Source of the DNA: Henckelia pumila
Lineage: Eukaryota; Streptophyta; Magnoliopsida; Lamiales; Gesneriaceae
Assembly (NCBI RefSeq): GCF_033568475.1
Contig: NW_027331833.1
Span: 3,100,001-3,164,000, forward strand
Length of the DNA: 64,000 nt
Reading direction: 5' to 3'
The notes under the pieces are model-generated. The model was not told where the DNA came from, ran no database searches, and saw only the letters and a list, made by a program, of their open reading frames with translations. The position numbers and the translations under genes were made by a program. Positions 22,135 through 34,956 of this stretch are shown here, one piece after another (position 1 is the first letter of the stretch; every line of letters begins with the position of its first letter).

Positions 22135-24182
22135 TGTAAGACTCGAGATTATTTAATTTTGATTCGAGTATATTTAATTTGGGAATATTTAGAGTTTCGA
22201 TTTAAATTCTAATATTCTTAAATTATTTAGGATTGAAATTGAATAAAAATAAGGATCGATGACTGAATTGCAATTATTGAAGAATTGAGGGCTAAAATAC
22301 AATTTTGCTGAAGTTATCTGATTTTAAATGTAATACTCAGCATGTCAACGTGTAGTTCCATTGTGAATTCAGAAATAAGAACAGAGGAGCCGAGATCCTT
22401 TCTTTTTTTTTTTATTTCATAAATTTCAAATCGCCGTATCTTTTGATCCGGTTATCCGATTTCGATTTCGTAAAATGTTCTGAAATCCTTGCAACAAAGG
22501 CTTCGATTTGACGTAAGTATTTATGTATTTCATCATGTTTTGAGAATCAAGATATGGCAGAGATCAGTACGTTTGCATATAATTATGTTCTTGAGTTGTT
22601 GTATCGTTTATTTTCAAACCGAATCGACGAACGACTATCGATTGTGTTCTTATGATTTCCAGCTTATGATTCGAGTTATATATCTGCTGATATATGGGAT
22701 TATGATGATACTTTGCTGGTTTTTATAAGTTATATGCTGATATGAGTTGGGAAATGGTTTCGATATTTCGTCAGTTACCGATTTTCAATCGCTACGCTGC
22801 CGGTTTAGGTTTTGAGACTGTTTTGATAGCCGATGATTGAGCTGAGATTTTAAGTGATATGTTATTGATGTTGCAGCAATGTTATTTTCAGTTTCAGAGT
22901 TTATTCGGAGACTATTAACTCAAGAACCTCAACTTCAAGTTGAAGGAAGAAGTGACGAAGGTTTGATGTGGTTTTGATTGACGATTCTTGATGATTTTGG
23001 ATTGATTCTGAAATGGTAGACTTGAACGAAGTTTGATATGTGTCTTTTGATATTGTGTTTCAGATTTGAAGCATTCTGAACTGAGAAATACGAAGGTATA
23101 AGATGATATTGCGAGTTAGGGATTTGAAACTCGGGAATGACGTTTCTTGAGTTGTCCCGCAAAAATCACATACTTGATTATCTTTTGATTTGTTTTTGAT
23201 GTTGTCGATCCATCTCAGGTAGTGGATCTTTGAGTTTGAGTCGATATGATATGTTATTGAATTGATTCTATGCCAAGGTCTGAGGCGGCCTTATTTTCGA
23301 GTTAAGAATGACTACGATAGATGGATATCCATGTCAAGAACGTTTACGAATCTTGATGGCACACGACGTTATATGAATCAATTCTTAATCGATATATGCG
23401 TTATTTACTCTATTGTTGAGTCGTTTATAAATAGAGTTGATATGATTTCTTTAACGCTTTATATATGTCGATTATACTGGGAATGATTTCTCACCGGAGT
23501 TTATCCGGCTGTTGCTTTGTTTTGTATGTGTGCATGGCAACAGAGGGGACAGGAGCTAGTCAACGACATCATTGATAGCTTGGGAACAAGATCTAGCAAG
23601 TGAGGACTCGGGTTTTAGAGGATATATGATAGTTGAACTAGCATCAAACTTGTGAAAGAATCATGTCGTGAATTACACATTGTGTAGTCTATGGTTTATT
23701 GCCTTTGATATTATTAGTTTGATGTAATAAAGGCATGGATTTATGCTTCATGTTTAGTACTATCATTATATTCATGTTCCTTAATATATTCAACCATGTT
23801 ATGTATTGTTTTGAGGTGATTTAGATTGAACGCTCAAGTTTTGACAACACAAAACTTTTCTGCAGATTTTCTGGGCAGAGTGGCCGCTCGATCGGTAGGA
23901 TTTCACCGATCGAGCGAGGCCTGTTTTTCTTGAACAGAAACTTCAATTTTCTTGCTCGCTCGATCGGTAAGATTTGACCGATCGAGCGAGGCCATGATTT
24001 GCTCAGACCCGAGGGATGAGAACCCTTGCCCGCTCGATCGGTAGAATTTTACCGATCGAGCGAGGTGCAAGATTTTTAAAAAAAAAAATTTATTTGGTTT
24101 GAGTATTCTTTAAAATACATGATTAATTGTTTACTAATCGTTAATTGCCCTAAGACGAGATTAGCAACCCGAGGTCCCTACA
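22135..24182 (+). mobile_element. Solo LTR in the LINE 3' end
   Basis: Starts TGTAAGACTCGAGATT, ends GAGGTCCCTACA, and is flanked by a perfect ACCAT target duplication (22130-22134, 24183-24187). It is a diverged relative of the LTRs at 26318, 36133 and 57023. Exon-like blocks shared with them are a donor GTAAGT at 22513, TTTCAG|AG...GAAG|GT at 22898-22960, TTTCAG|ATTTGAA...GAAG|GTATAAG at 23064-23095, and an acceptor CAG at 23541-23543. Three hairpins follow at 23885-24062. It has no internal region, so it is a recombination product. Confidence 0.88.
23885..24062. repeat. Three regularly spaced perfect hairpins in the solo LTR
   Basis: CGCTCGATCGGT followed by an 8-base loop and ACCGATCGAGCG occurs at 23885-23916, 23957-23988 and 24031-24062. 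All three have the same 12-bp stem and loops of the same length, AGGATTTC, AAGATTTG and AGAATTTT. Spacings are 72 and 74 bases. The sequences between them are unrelated, so this is not a simple tandem repeat. Confidence 0.92.
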
Positions 24183-26317
24183 ACCATACAACCATTCTAA
24201 GCAAAATAAAGAACTAAAAGCTTTTTGGGCCAATGAATGTGTCACCTTATTTGCCGTACGTCTCATGTGAGTCAAGGAAATGAATCTGCACGATTTAATA
24301 CCGTCACGAATCTCCAAGATCAAGTTACCATTCAACCTCATATTCTCATCATTTTGATTCACTTCTTGTACTGCTTGTAATGAGTCCGAGAATATGCAAA
24401 CTCGCGAGAAATTATATATGTTGGACACAGAATTCCATTACAACACAGATACCCGCCAACTCTGCTAATTTAACCGATTTAGCATAAGGAATAATGTTGG
24501 ATTTTGCACCTAAAACCACCCCATAACAATCTTGCACCACTACCCCAACACTACACATCTTACTACCACCATCATAAGCAGTATCTACATCCATTCTCAC
24601 TTGGTCAAACGAAGGTGGTTTCCAAATCCTATCAGATTGGGTGACCTGTTTTGTTAACACAGTACTCCCCCAACCACAACATTCCTATAAGCTTCCAGCA
24701 ATGATATGGCCCAATCAATATTTATCTCCCTTTTCTAGACATTGGCCTCTTGATTATATTTGCACACCTCTACCAAAATCGTCCATACCATCATCGCAAA
24801 GAGCTCCACGTCTTCTTTTTGCATCAAATTCATTATTGTCCACCCACAAACCACAAAAGGCTCCTTCTGTACTTGTTTCAAAACTTTCTAAAAAACAGTT
24901 TTTCCATAGTTTTCGAATCCCATCACAAAACAACAGACAATGAGTAGTAGTAGCATGATATAATCTGCACAAAGAACAAATTCCATTAGTAGGCACATGT
25001 CTCCCCATCAGATTTATGTTTGTTGGAATAATATCTCTTGAAGCTCTCCATAAAAAAACTCGCACTATGGGAGGTATACGGAGAACCCAAATAAATTTCC
25101 ACCATCCTTCAAAAGAGTGTGTTGATTGAAAAGAAAGAGGAGCCCAACTATTCATTTCCATAAAATACCCTGTTTTGACAGAATACAATCCTTTCTCACT
25201 ACCTTTCCAAAATCTGATATCCACTCCTCCCCTACGATTAAATGGCATTTCAAGAATAGCATTAGCCTCATGCACAGAGAATAATTGTTTCACCAACCCC
25301 TTATTCCAATTACCCTCCAAAGTTATCAAATTTGAAACCTTCATGTTAATATCCGCCATTGGATTTAAACAACATTTATGCATTGGTAAATCTGGAATCC
25401 TCATATCTGAATATACTGAAATGGATTTCCCATCCCCTACTTTTCAACAAAGGCCCTTTTGATGTAGATCACGACACCAAAGTAATGATCTCCATACATA
25501 AGAAGGGTTTGAACCAAGTTTAGCTTCCATTACATCCGTATTTTTGAAATAACGAGCTTTAGTACCCTTAACATCAAAGAGTTGGGCCACCTAATGATGC
25601 ACCACAACTGTTTTACCAATAGCTCTTTATTAAAAGCTACCAAATCTCGAAATCTCATACCTCCCTGCCATTTCGATTTACAAAGATCTACCCATCTCAA
25701 CCAATGCATTCCTTTTTTTCCCCTCTTTATCATTCCACCAAAATTTTTCACAATCTTTTTTCAATGTCCTACACAAAGAAATAGAAATTTTAAAACATGA
25801 CATTGCATAATATGGTATAGCTTGAAAAATTGATTTTATAAGAATTTCCTTTCCTCCCATTGATATCAATTTAGAATTCCACCCTTTTACTTTATTGCGG
25901 ACTCATTCATGTAAATAAGAAAACTGAAGCCGTTTCTTGCGCAGAAAAATTGTCGGCAAACCCAAATATATATCATGCCCCTCCACCATCTCCATTGAAA
26001 TAATACTCTTGATGTCTTCAATGTTCTGTACTGTAGTATTAGGACTGAAAGTAATCGACGATTTTTTGAAATTCACCATTTGCCCCAAAGCTTTCTCATT
26101 AAGATGTAAACAATTATGCACTTGCAGACAATTCTCCCTTGCCGCCTTAAAGAAGACAAAACTAACATCCGCAAAAAACAAATGTGATATGATAGGGCTG
26201 CTATTCGCCACTTTCACCCCCTTCAATAATCCTCTTTCTACCGATTTAACAAATAAAGAACACAAATCTTGTGCACATAGAGTAAAAAAATATAGTGAAA
26301 GCGGATCCCATTGACGG
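24183..26317 (-). pseudogene. LINE ORF2: reverse transcriptase end, zinc-finger domain, RNase H
   Basis: On the minus strand 26317-25903 has the reverse-transcriptase palm: the RGLRQ motif continues across the Ty3 insertion as WDPLS, and ISHLFFADVSFVFF occupies the place of the FADD active site, with the second Asp changed to Val. 25404-24754 has the zf-RVT domain (FLWRASRDIIPTNINLMGR, CSLCRLYHATTTHC). 24660-24150 has a plant-type RNase H (VRMDVDTAYDGGSKMCSVGV, SDSLQAVQEVN, RRTANKVTHSLAQKA). Frameshifts and stops separate the parts. The element cannot be active. Confidence 0.85.
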
Positions 26318-28364
26318 TGTAAGGCCCTGAAATTAATTATTTTGGGATTAGTGGAATTTATTATTATTAGAATTAAATTGAATTGAAGGGAATTAATTGA
26401 GCCGGGATTAAATCGATTGAGTTTGGAGTTTCAGGGACCGAATTGCAATAGTAGAGTGTTGGACTTAGTCAAAGCATGGGGTTATTATTATTGTTGTTGC
26501 ATCTCTCTCTCTCTCCTCTCACTTTCCTCCTCCCCCCCATCTCGCCTAGAAACCGAGAGAAGCCATGGAAGGTTCTCAAGCTTTTGCTCCGTCCGACTCG
26601 CACGATCCGACCGTCAGATTTCAGATTCGAGTTGAGATTCACGATCACCGCAACGAGGGCTTCATTCTGACGTAAGTTTTGTTACGATCCACTAACTTTG
26701 AATTTTTTTGGGTTGTTAGAATTTGATAATCTTCGAGTATGTTGTGCTTGAGCTAGCATAGGCCGTGTATTCGAAGTCGGTTCGGAAAAAGAACGAAGTT
26801 TGGATTTTTATGATTTTTGGAAGTTAATTTCGAAAAATGGGTCTTATGATTTTGGTTGGATTTGTTGAGTTTTGATGGATTGGAAGATGATATGAGTTGT
26901 TTGGAATGGTTTCACGATGTTGATGATTTTTGGTTTGACCGTTTATAGTCGTTATGCCGTCGAAATCGAGTTTTGGATTATCGGTATTATTATTCGGTTT
27001 GATTTCCGGGTTTGTTTGAGTTAGAAGATTTATATCGAATCCGTATTTCACATTTTCAGATTTGAGTTGAAAGATTCGGGTTTGGATCGAACTTGGAAGT
27101 TGAATCGATTCGAGAATTGAAGAACGGTATAGTATTTGAACTTCTTGTATGGCTTGTTTTGATTCGATTCGATTTTGATTGAGTTCTTTGTTATTTTCAA
27201 ATTTGAATCCCCGACGAACTTGAAAAGGTAAAAAGACGACGATTGAATGAATGGGACGATTAACTCGAATTTGAATTAATTCGAGTACCCAAAAGAAATC
27301 ACATACTTGTATGCTATTTGAATTATTTGTTTTTTTTAACTTGAATGAGTTTATTTTCACTTGCATACATCTTGAGCCGAAGATTCGATTCGTTTTGAAC
27401 TTAGACGATTTAGGGAGCTATATTGAAGTGGCTTTGGATTTCGAGTTTTTCCAATTTCCAAAATACTTCTTATAGTTGCTCTGAAGTCTAGGGGTTTGAG
27501 TTGAGCGACATCCACCCCGAATGGGTGTGTCGGTAAGTTGTTCGCAAAAACTCGACCCCGGGATCCCAACCGAGTACCGAATGATATTCGATTATCCGAT
27601 TAGATAGTCCCGAGTTTTGAAGTCATGCATTGCATTTTAATGCATTTCGAGTTGAGTGCTGATATGCCTTTTTGAATTGATTGACTCGTTGTTTACTCGT
27701 TGTTTTATATAAAATGAATTGATATATTATTTGGAATTGCTTGATTTGTCTCTTTTACTGGGAATTATATTCCCACCGGATTATCCGGCTGTCGTTTTGT
27801 TTGTATGTGTACTTGACGGCAGGTGGGGCAGGATCGAGTCAAGAGCTGCATGATTAGATCGAGTGGGAAATGATAGAGTGAGGACTTGGTTTTAGAAGTC
27901 ATACCTTGTATTCGAACTCCCGTGTATTCCATTTTGAATTGTAGAATTTAGAATCGACGCTTGTTCTACATTTTTATGTATTTGAATACCTCGTTGTTGG
28001 AAAATATTAGTTGGATCATGTTAGAGTCCTTATGGGTATGACATTACACTTTTAGAGTCATTTTTGGTGCAAAAACATCAGGCCATGCGCGCCCGCGCAG
28101 CCCGAAAGGCGCGCACGCGCGTCTTGCACTGTCTCGAAGGCCCGGACAGGGCGTCATGTGCGCCCGCGCCTCGTTTGGTGCGCCCGCGCCTCGTTTGGTG
28201 CGCCCGCGCGTCACCCCGATAAAAAAAAAAACCTATTTTTCGCGACGTGGTGTTGCATCGCCGAATGTAAGATGTGCGTCGCTAAATGTCTTATTGATTA
28301 TTTTTATTTATTTTGATTTACATGATTTATTTATGTTCGAGAGATTAGAATCTGGGTCCTCACA
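26318..28364 (+). mobile_element. 5' LTR of the Ty3 element
   Basis: Contains exon-like blocks: donor GTAAGT at 26672; TTTTCAG|ATTTGAG...GAACG|GTATAG at 27060-27126; a third block ending TTGAAAAG|GTAAAA at 27201-27227 (its acceptor is CAA here but CAG in the 3' LTR); and an acceptor CAG at 27820-27822. 28080-28215 is very G+C-rich (GCGCGCCCGCGC words) and can fold on itself. It carries a 20-base direct duplication missing from the 3' LTR. Confidence 0.92.
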
Positions 28365-28369
28365 TTAAG

Positions 28370-28387
28370 TGGTATCAGAGCCCTAAG
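28370..28387 (+). other. Primer binding site, tRNA-iMet
   Basis: TGGTATCAGAGCCCTAAG starts five bases after the 5' LTR end and contains the full TGGTATCAGAGC core complementary to initiator tRNA-Met. Confidence 0.92.
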
Positions 28388-31300
28388 ATTCTTGGAATTG
28401 AATTAGAGTGAGCGGGGTAGATCGAGTTCGCATGAATTGAATTCTCGCATGTGATTGATTTATTTAAATGATAATTTAAATACTTGAGAGCATGATTTAT
28501 TGACTCTTGAATTAATTGAATTACATGAGTTGTGATTTAATTTTTGGATCAGGATTACTTGATTTGATTGAAAGCATTCTTTATTATTTATGGGTTACTT
28601 GGAATTACATGATTATGTGATTTAATATTTAAAGCATGAATTACTTGAAATATGAACTGTATTTTAATTTCGGACCCGAGTTCCACCATCTACTTGAGCT
28701 AGCAGATCAGAGATTGTTCGCGATGAGAATTAGAATTCGATTGAGATATGAAAATTCAGTAATTTGTAGTTGAACGAACTTTTCGAACAGAGATGTGGAA
28801 CACCAAATTTTGAGATGAAGATTTGGTATCCTTTTCATACTAAATATCAGAATTGTCCCCTGAAGAATTTTAGCAGACGACAACCAGCAGTAACTCCTTC
28901 GACTGATCTAGATCATACCACTACTGCACTGTTAGATGTCACTCTGACATCGATGGGAATTATACCGAGGAAGTTTTAGTCGTTTAGGTTACCGATTTTG
29001 AAGAGTATCGAGAATGCTGTTGGATGCGGGAGTTGAATAGAAGGGATCGATCAATTGAGTGATTCTCTTAACTACACAGACGACCGGAGAATTCGGTTAG
29101 TGTGGTACCAACTTAGAGGATCGATAAAAGTTGGTATAATTTGAAGAAGAGAACATTAGGGAATCAAGGTTCGATCACTTTTTAGAAACCACTTTCATCC
29201 GAATTTCTTCGACAGATCCCTTTTCACCTTTTGATCAGAGTTAGAGGGACTTAGAGATCATCTTTAATCAAAGAGAAAGCAGTTTATGAAATCAGTGATC
29301 ACTGCCTTGAGATCAGAAGACGCTGTCAGGTCGGTCATCAGCCGGACACTATGCTAGAGTTCGTCATCATGATATTATCGAAAGATCTCCGAAGGGATTT
29401 TCCTTGTGTCTTTAACTCCGACAAAGATACTAGCCGTTTAAGTTGCTCCTTTCGGCTGCAATAACAGAATCTATGAGAACTTAATCACATGATGAATCAA
29501 TCTTCGAGGCAACAGATTCTAGATGCACTCTTATTGAGGATCAGACTCAGATTTTGCCGAAGATGACCGCAAGAAACAGTAGAGTATGGTTTCTATTCTT
29601 ATTCTGATATAATCGGTTACGCACCTTACCTTTCTTCTTATTGATATTTATTGATGCATCTCGGTTTGTTGAATTTTTATTAGCAATAGTCTCCATTATT
29701 TGAATTGATGGGATGAGTTGGAACCGAACAGTATTGTATTTCAGATTCTGATTGATTGAGATTTTGATTTGATTGTAACCGAGCAGTATCATACTTCAGT
29801 TATCAGATTTTGATTTGATTGTCTGTTAGCTGCTTTATCCAGTACAGGACTACTGTGGATTGTATCAGGAAGTTGACAGATTCAGATCCGAGCCAACAGA
29901 CGAACGAAAATCCTCCGGTAAGGATTCTCGATTCCAGGATTCGTTGTTAGTTGATCTGCCGAATGACCTTCTGATTTTAGAATTTCGCGGAGGAATTCTC
30001 TTGTTCACAGCTGATGTTCTAGAATCTAGCCTGAATTGGTTGATAAACCAGTGGTTAGAGAGTTGTTTTTATTTTCCAGGTGAGATTTTTGGATTACCTC
30101 TGAGTCATGAGGTTAGATTCAGCAATGAATTGAGATCAGACATCATCAGTTGAGAGTTTGATAGAAAGAAGTATTGAAGACTAGACTTGGATCGAGGTAT
30201 GACTGCTTGGGAGTATAGTCGTACCGTTTGAAGTGAAACTCGTCTACAGTATTGTAGATCATTCGAACTGAATCTATAAGAGGTATTTAGATGGAAGTAG
30301 AAATTCTTATCGATCTTTTTGGTTCTTTTCGAAGAATAGTACTGATCATACAGAATATGGGAGAATGGTTTTACAGAATTGAGTGCCTAGACATTGCATC
30401 TCATGCTATTGAAGTCTGAATAGTGCTTGTATCGAGATGTCCTTTCCTCGATCATATTAATTCTAGAGCTGGAAGTTCTGTGATTTTGCAAGATCGAAGC
30501 TGTTTTGATTGAAGCCAAACCGGCATCTGTATCTGAGAATTGAAGATTTTGAGTTCTATAGCAGATTTTCGAGAGATTCTTATCGTCGTGGAGCCGATTT
30601 CTCATCTAACTCCAAAGAATGCTCTTATACCTGAACTGAATCTTATGAGATCAGTTGTTTGACATGAAGAAGAGATCGACCCGAGCTCCAGTATTTCTTA
30701 TTTCCTTTGTACTGATGATCTTCAGTGCATTACATTTTCTTATCCAGATTCTGGAGGTATTCTTATTCAGAAGAAATCTGTGTTAGCTCAGTCATGGTAG
30801 CAGATGGAGCAGTCGAGACTCAACATCCTATTCGTGATATCAAATTGGCAGCGATCTTATTGCTTGTTAGATCGGGCATCATTATCTCCAGTGAAATTTT
30901 TGAGGTCTTTTCTGAACTGAGAAGTCAGAGTATGAATGTCGCAACCGAACTGATTTTGAGATTGAGGAACAGATTGGATATGATGTAGAATCTGATGGTG
31001 AATTCCAGTATGATCTGAAGTAGATCAGTGCAGCAACTGAAGTTTGAACAGAATGATCTATTATTATTTTATCTACTACCATTATTCTCTCTGAGTCGAT
31101 GGACCTGTTCTTATTTTATCTACTATCCTTGACTTCACTGACCGATGAGTGTTGCACTTCTGATTTAGAGTCTGAAACAGATAGGAAGTCTGTCAGAATT
31201 CATTTATCCGAACTGAGCCAGAATTGATTTAAAATATGGAGATAACGTAGAAAACAGATTCGAATTGGAGAATTTAATGAAGAAGAGTCAGAACTGGGCA

Positions 31301-32942
31301 CAGTCTGAGTTTCAGGACAGTGACGATACCTCAGTTGTGAGTAATTGTTTTGTTGTGCCAGATATTTTGATTGAGACAGAGTATCTTGAGATTGGCACTT
31401 TGTAGTTATTCAGTATTCTTTCAGACGATCGAAAGATATTCAGAGTATTAAGGAATCGACCTTTATAGGAATATATGAAGAATGAGGTTCGAAGTATGAT
31501 TTCGTAATTGCTAGTCTGTCCACTTTTGATAGCTGATAGAGAGAAGGAACTGACTGTCTATGGTACAGTTAATTGTCATAATGAAAAGAAGATTACTTTT
31601 CGACGAATACCTTTCTGAAGCTATTGATCAGTCTGAAAATTTGAAGCCACCTGAGCTTTTATAGATCGATTGCAAAAATCTGCTACTGTACTCCGTACAT
31701 AATGAATTCCTGACTCGACCCGATGTTGAGAAGTTGGTCAGAAAGAATTTCAGATTGTTTTGCTTTGTCGCAGTTTATCCGTGCAGAATAGAATTGGGAG
31801 TGTTCGGCATGTGGTCACGGAGTATAGAACTGTCTGATTTGGAGATGCTATCTGATTAAAATCGAGATATTGCTGTAGTCTGCTTCTGTTTTCGTATAGA
31901 ATGGATTTCAGACATGACAATATGATTAGAATTGTCGTCAGGAGGATTTTCAGATAGTTGACTTGTCAAAGTCTGTGACAAGTCTGTCCTTTCAGAATGA
32001 GATTTTGAGTTAACTCTCACCTTGAACTCAGTCTTTAAGAGACTTTTGTTATTGGATTATAATTGGGTTCAGTTTATTATCCTCAGAACGACGGACAGCC
32101 AAGAATAAGCGATATAGACTTTAAGAGTTTATGCTGAGTTGTAGTGCTTGATTTTGGCACTAGCTGAATGGATTTATCATCTTTTGCGAAGTTTCTGTAC
32201 AACAGATATCAGTCGAGTATCTTGATATCAATTTTTGTAAATGAGTTGTACGAGAAGAAATGAGAATCCCAATTGAATTGGGATGATTTTCTGAGTTCCC
32301 TGGCTTGGGATCAGATTTTATTCGAGGTTCGATAGACGAATGGAGATTTTCTGTCTATGATGAAGACGACTTGAGAAGAAGGATGAACGAAGTATTCGGA
32401 TTTCGACGCAGATCTCTGTACTTATGTTCAGGGAAGCCGAGTAATTCAAAAGATTCTTCAGTTTAGAGGATGTGGCAATTATGATAAGAGAGAGAACTGT
32501 CTCGATGAACTCACGGGTTCCTTTGAGATTCTAGAGGAGATAGGCGATCTCGCCTACCGATTTTTACTCCTTCAGTTCTCCTTGTTTTCCACTAATTTGT
32601 TCTTCCGTATTCTTCGGGTATTCTCGACGTACTTCACGTCTTTTGTTGTCAAATTCACAGATTTTCTTTGAGGTTGAGACTAGAATTGATGAGTCGTCAA
32701 CTTTGTTGAGACGACCGATTCAGAATTGACCGAACTGAGTATCAGCTCTTTAGCGAGACCAATTCAGATTGAGTTTATGCAGTTGAGACGATTCGGATTT
32801 GAAGAAACGGTTCAAGAAGCGGAGTTGATTAGAACCGCGATTTCAGAGTTATTTTGAGAGAAGAATTATTTTAGCAGTCTTCGAACTGTATCTTGTTTTT
32901 TGAGATGGAACTGCTTTGATTTCGAGGACGAAATCGATTCTT
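28388..32942 (+). pseudogene. Degenerate gag-pol interior
   Basis: No frame exceeds about 100 residues. Short stretches still identify the ancestor: YTDDRRIRLV at about 29073-29102 is the same gag word as in the element at 56425-56691; a TDGQSE-like PQNDGQP at about 32080 marks integrase; and FEILEEIGDLAYR at about 32520 marks the integrase C-terminal segment before the chromodomain. Protease and reverse-transcriptase motifs are not recognisable. TGA stops are common. Confidence 0.65.
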
Positions 32943-32955
32943 AGAGGGGGAGAAA
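32943..32955 (+). other. Polypurine tract
   Basis: AGAGGGGGAGAAA lies directly before the 3' LTR start, in the position and composition expected for the plus-strand primer. Confidence 0.9.
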
Positions 32956-34951
32956 TGTAAGGCCCTGAAATTAATTATTTTGGGATTAGTGGAATTTATT
33001 ATTATTAGAATTAAATTGAATTGAAGGGAATTAATTGAGCCGGGATTAAATCGATTGACTTTGGAGTTTCAGGGACCGAATTGCAATAGTAGAGTGTTGG
33101 ACTTAGTCAAAGCATGGGGTTATTATTATTATTGTTGCATCTCTCTCTCTCTCCCCTCACTTTCCTCCTCCCCCCCATCTCGCCTAGAAGCCGAGAGAAG
33201 CCATGGAAGGTTTCTCATGCTTTTGCTCCGTCCGATTCGCACGATCCGACCTTTATATTTCAGATTCGAGTTGAGATTCACGATCACCGCAACGAGGGCT
33301 TCATTCTGACGTAAGTTTTGTTACGATCCACGAACTTTGAATTTTTTTTGGTTGTTAGAATTTGATAATCTTCGAGTATGTTGTGCTTGAGCTGGCATAG
33401 GTCGTGTATTCGAAGTCGGTTCGAAAAAAAAACGAAGTTTTGATTTTTATGATTTTTGGAGGTTAATTTCGAAAATGGGTCTTATGATTTTGGTTGGATT
33501 TATTGAGTTTTGATGGATTGGAAGATGATATGAGTTGTTTGGAATGGTTTCACGATGTTGATGATTTTTGGTTTGACCGTTTATAGCCGTTATGCCGTCG
33601 AAATCGAGTTTTGGATTATCGGTATTATTATTCGGTTTGATTTCCGGGTTTGTTTGAGTTAGAAGATTTATATCGAATCCGTATTTCACATTTTCAGATT
33701 TGAGTTGAAAGATTCGGGTTTGGATCGAACTTGGAAGTTGAATCGATTCGAGAATTGAAGAACGGTATAGTATTTGAACTTCTTGTATGTCTTGTTTTGA
33801 TTCGATTCGATTTTGATTGAGTTCGTTGTTATTTTCAGATTTGAATCCCCGACGAACTTGAAAAGGTAAAAAGACGATGATTGAATGAATGGGACGATTA
33901 ACTCGAATTTGAATTAATTCGAGTGCCCAAAAGAAATCACATACTTGTATGCTATTTTAATTATTTGTTTTTTTTAACTTGAATGAGTTTATTTTCACTT
34001 GCGTACATCTTGAGCCGAAGATTCGATTCGTTTTGAACTTAGACGATTTAGGGAGCTATATTGAAGTGGCTTTGGATTTCGAGTTTTTCCAATTGCCAGA
34101 ATACTTCTTATAGTTGCTCTGAAGTCTAGGGGTTTGAGTTGAGCGACATCCACCCCGAATGGGTGTGTCGGTGAGTTGTTCGCAAAAAATAGACCCCGGG
34201 ATCCCAACCGAGTATCGAATGATATTCGATTGTCCGATTAGATAATCCCGAGTTTTGAAGTCATGCATTGCATTTTAATGCATTTCGAGTTGAGTGCTGA
34301 TATGCCTTTTTGAATTGATTGACTCGTTGTTTTATATAACATGAATTGATATATTATTTGGAATTGCTTGATTTGTCTCTTTTACTGGGAATTATATTCT
34401 CACCGGATTATCAGGCTATCGTTTTGTTTGTATGTGTACTTGACGGCAGGTGGGGCAGGATCGAGTCAAGAGCTGCATGATTAGATCGAGTGGGAAATGA
34501 TAGAGTGAGGACTTGGTTTTAGAAGTCATACCTTGTATTCGAACTCCCGTGTATTCCATTTTGAATTGTAGAACTTAGAATCGACGCTTGTTCTACATTT
34601 TTATGTATTTGAATACCTCGTTGTTGGAAAAATATTAGTTGGATCATGTTAGACTCCTTATGGGTATGACATTACACTTTTGGAGTCATTTTTGGTGCAG
34701 AAACAGCAGGCCATGCGCGCCCGCGAAGCCCAGAAGGCACGCCCGCGCGTCTTGCACTGTCTCGGAGGACCGGACAGGGCGTCATGCGCGCCCGCGCGTC
34801 ACCCAAATAAAAAAAAAACCTACTTTTCGCAACGTGGTTTTGCGTCGCCGAATGTAAGATGTGCGTCGCTAAATGTCTTATTGATTATTTTTATTTCTTT
34901 TGATTTACATGATTTATTTACGTTCGAGAGATTAGAATCCGGGTCCTCACA
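32956..34951 (+). mobile_element. 3' LTR of the Ty3 element
   Basis: Near-identical to 26318-28364. It differs by scattered substitutions, loss of a GTTTACTCGTT-containing short repeat and loss of a CGCCTCGTTTGGTG duplication in the GC-rich part. The exon-like blocks are kept, with an intact CAG acceptor for the third block at 33836-33838. Confidence 0.92.
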
Positions 34952-34956
34952 GACGG

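Larger units (their letters stand above)
26318..34951 (+). mobile_element. Complete Ty3 element without coding capacity
   Basis: Both LTRs (2047 and 1996 bp, ends TGTAAGGCCC and GGTCCTCACA), a primer site, a polypurine tract and a perfect GACGG target duplication (26313-26317, 34952-34956) are present. The LTRs are alike at roughly 97 percent by eye, so the insertion is recent. The 4.6-kb interior has no open frame over about 100 codons, but still shows gag and integrase remnants. It inserted into the LINE reverse-transcriptase gene. It probably moved using proteins supplied by an intact relative. Confidence 0.92.

Noticed and set aside
23885..24062. Repeats with regular spacing that could suggest a CRISPR-like array
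   Set aside because: The repeats are palindromes inside a plant LTR with a target duplication, only three in number, and no associated proteins exist.
26417..26670. Open frames of 60-84 residues repeated in both LTRs (also 33055-33314)
   Set aside because: They lie in the LTR leader, their frame and length differ between the two LTR copies, and they are CT-repeat translations without a domain.
28770..32400. Small open frames in the Ty3 interior
   Set aside because: All are under about 100 residues and lie in degraded gag-pol; only isolated motif words are recognisable.
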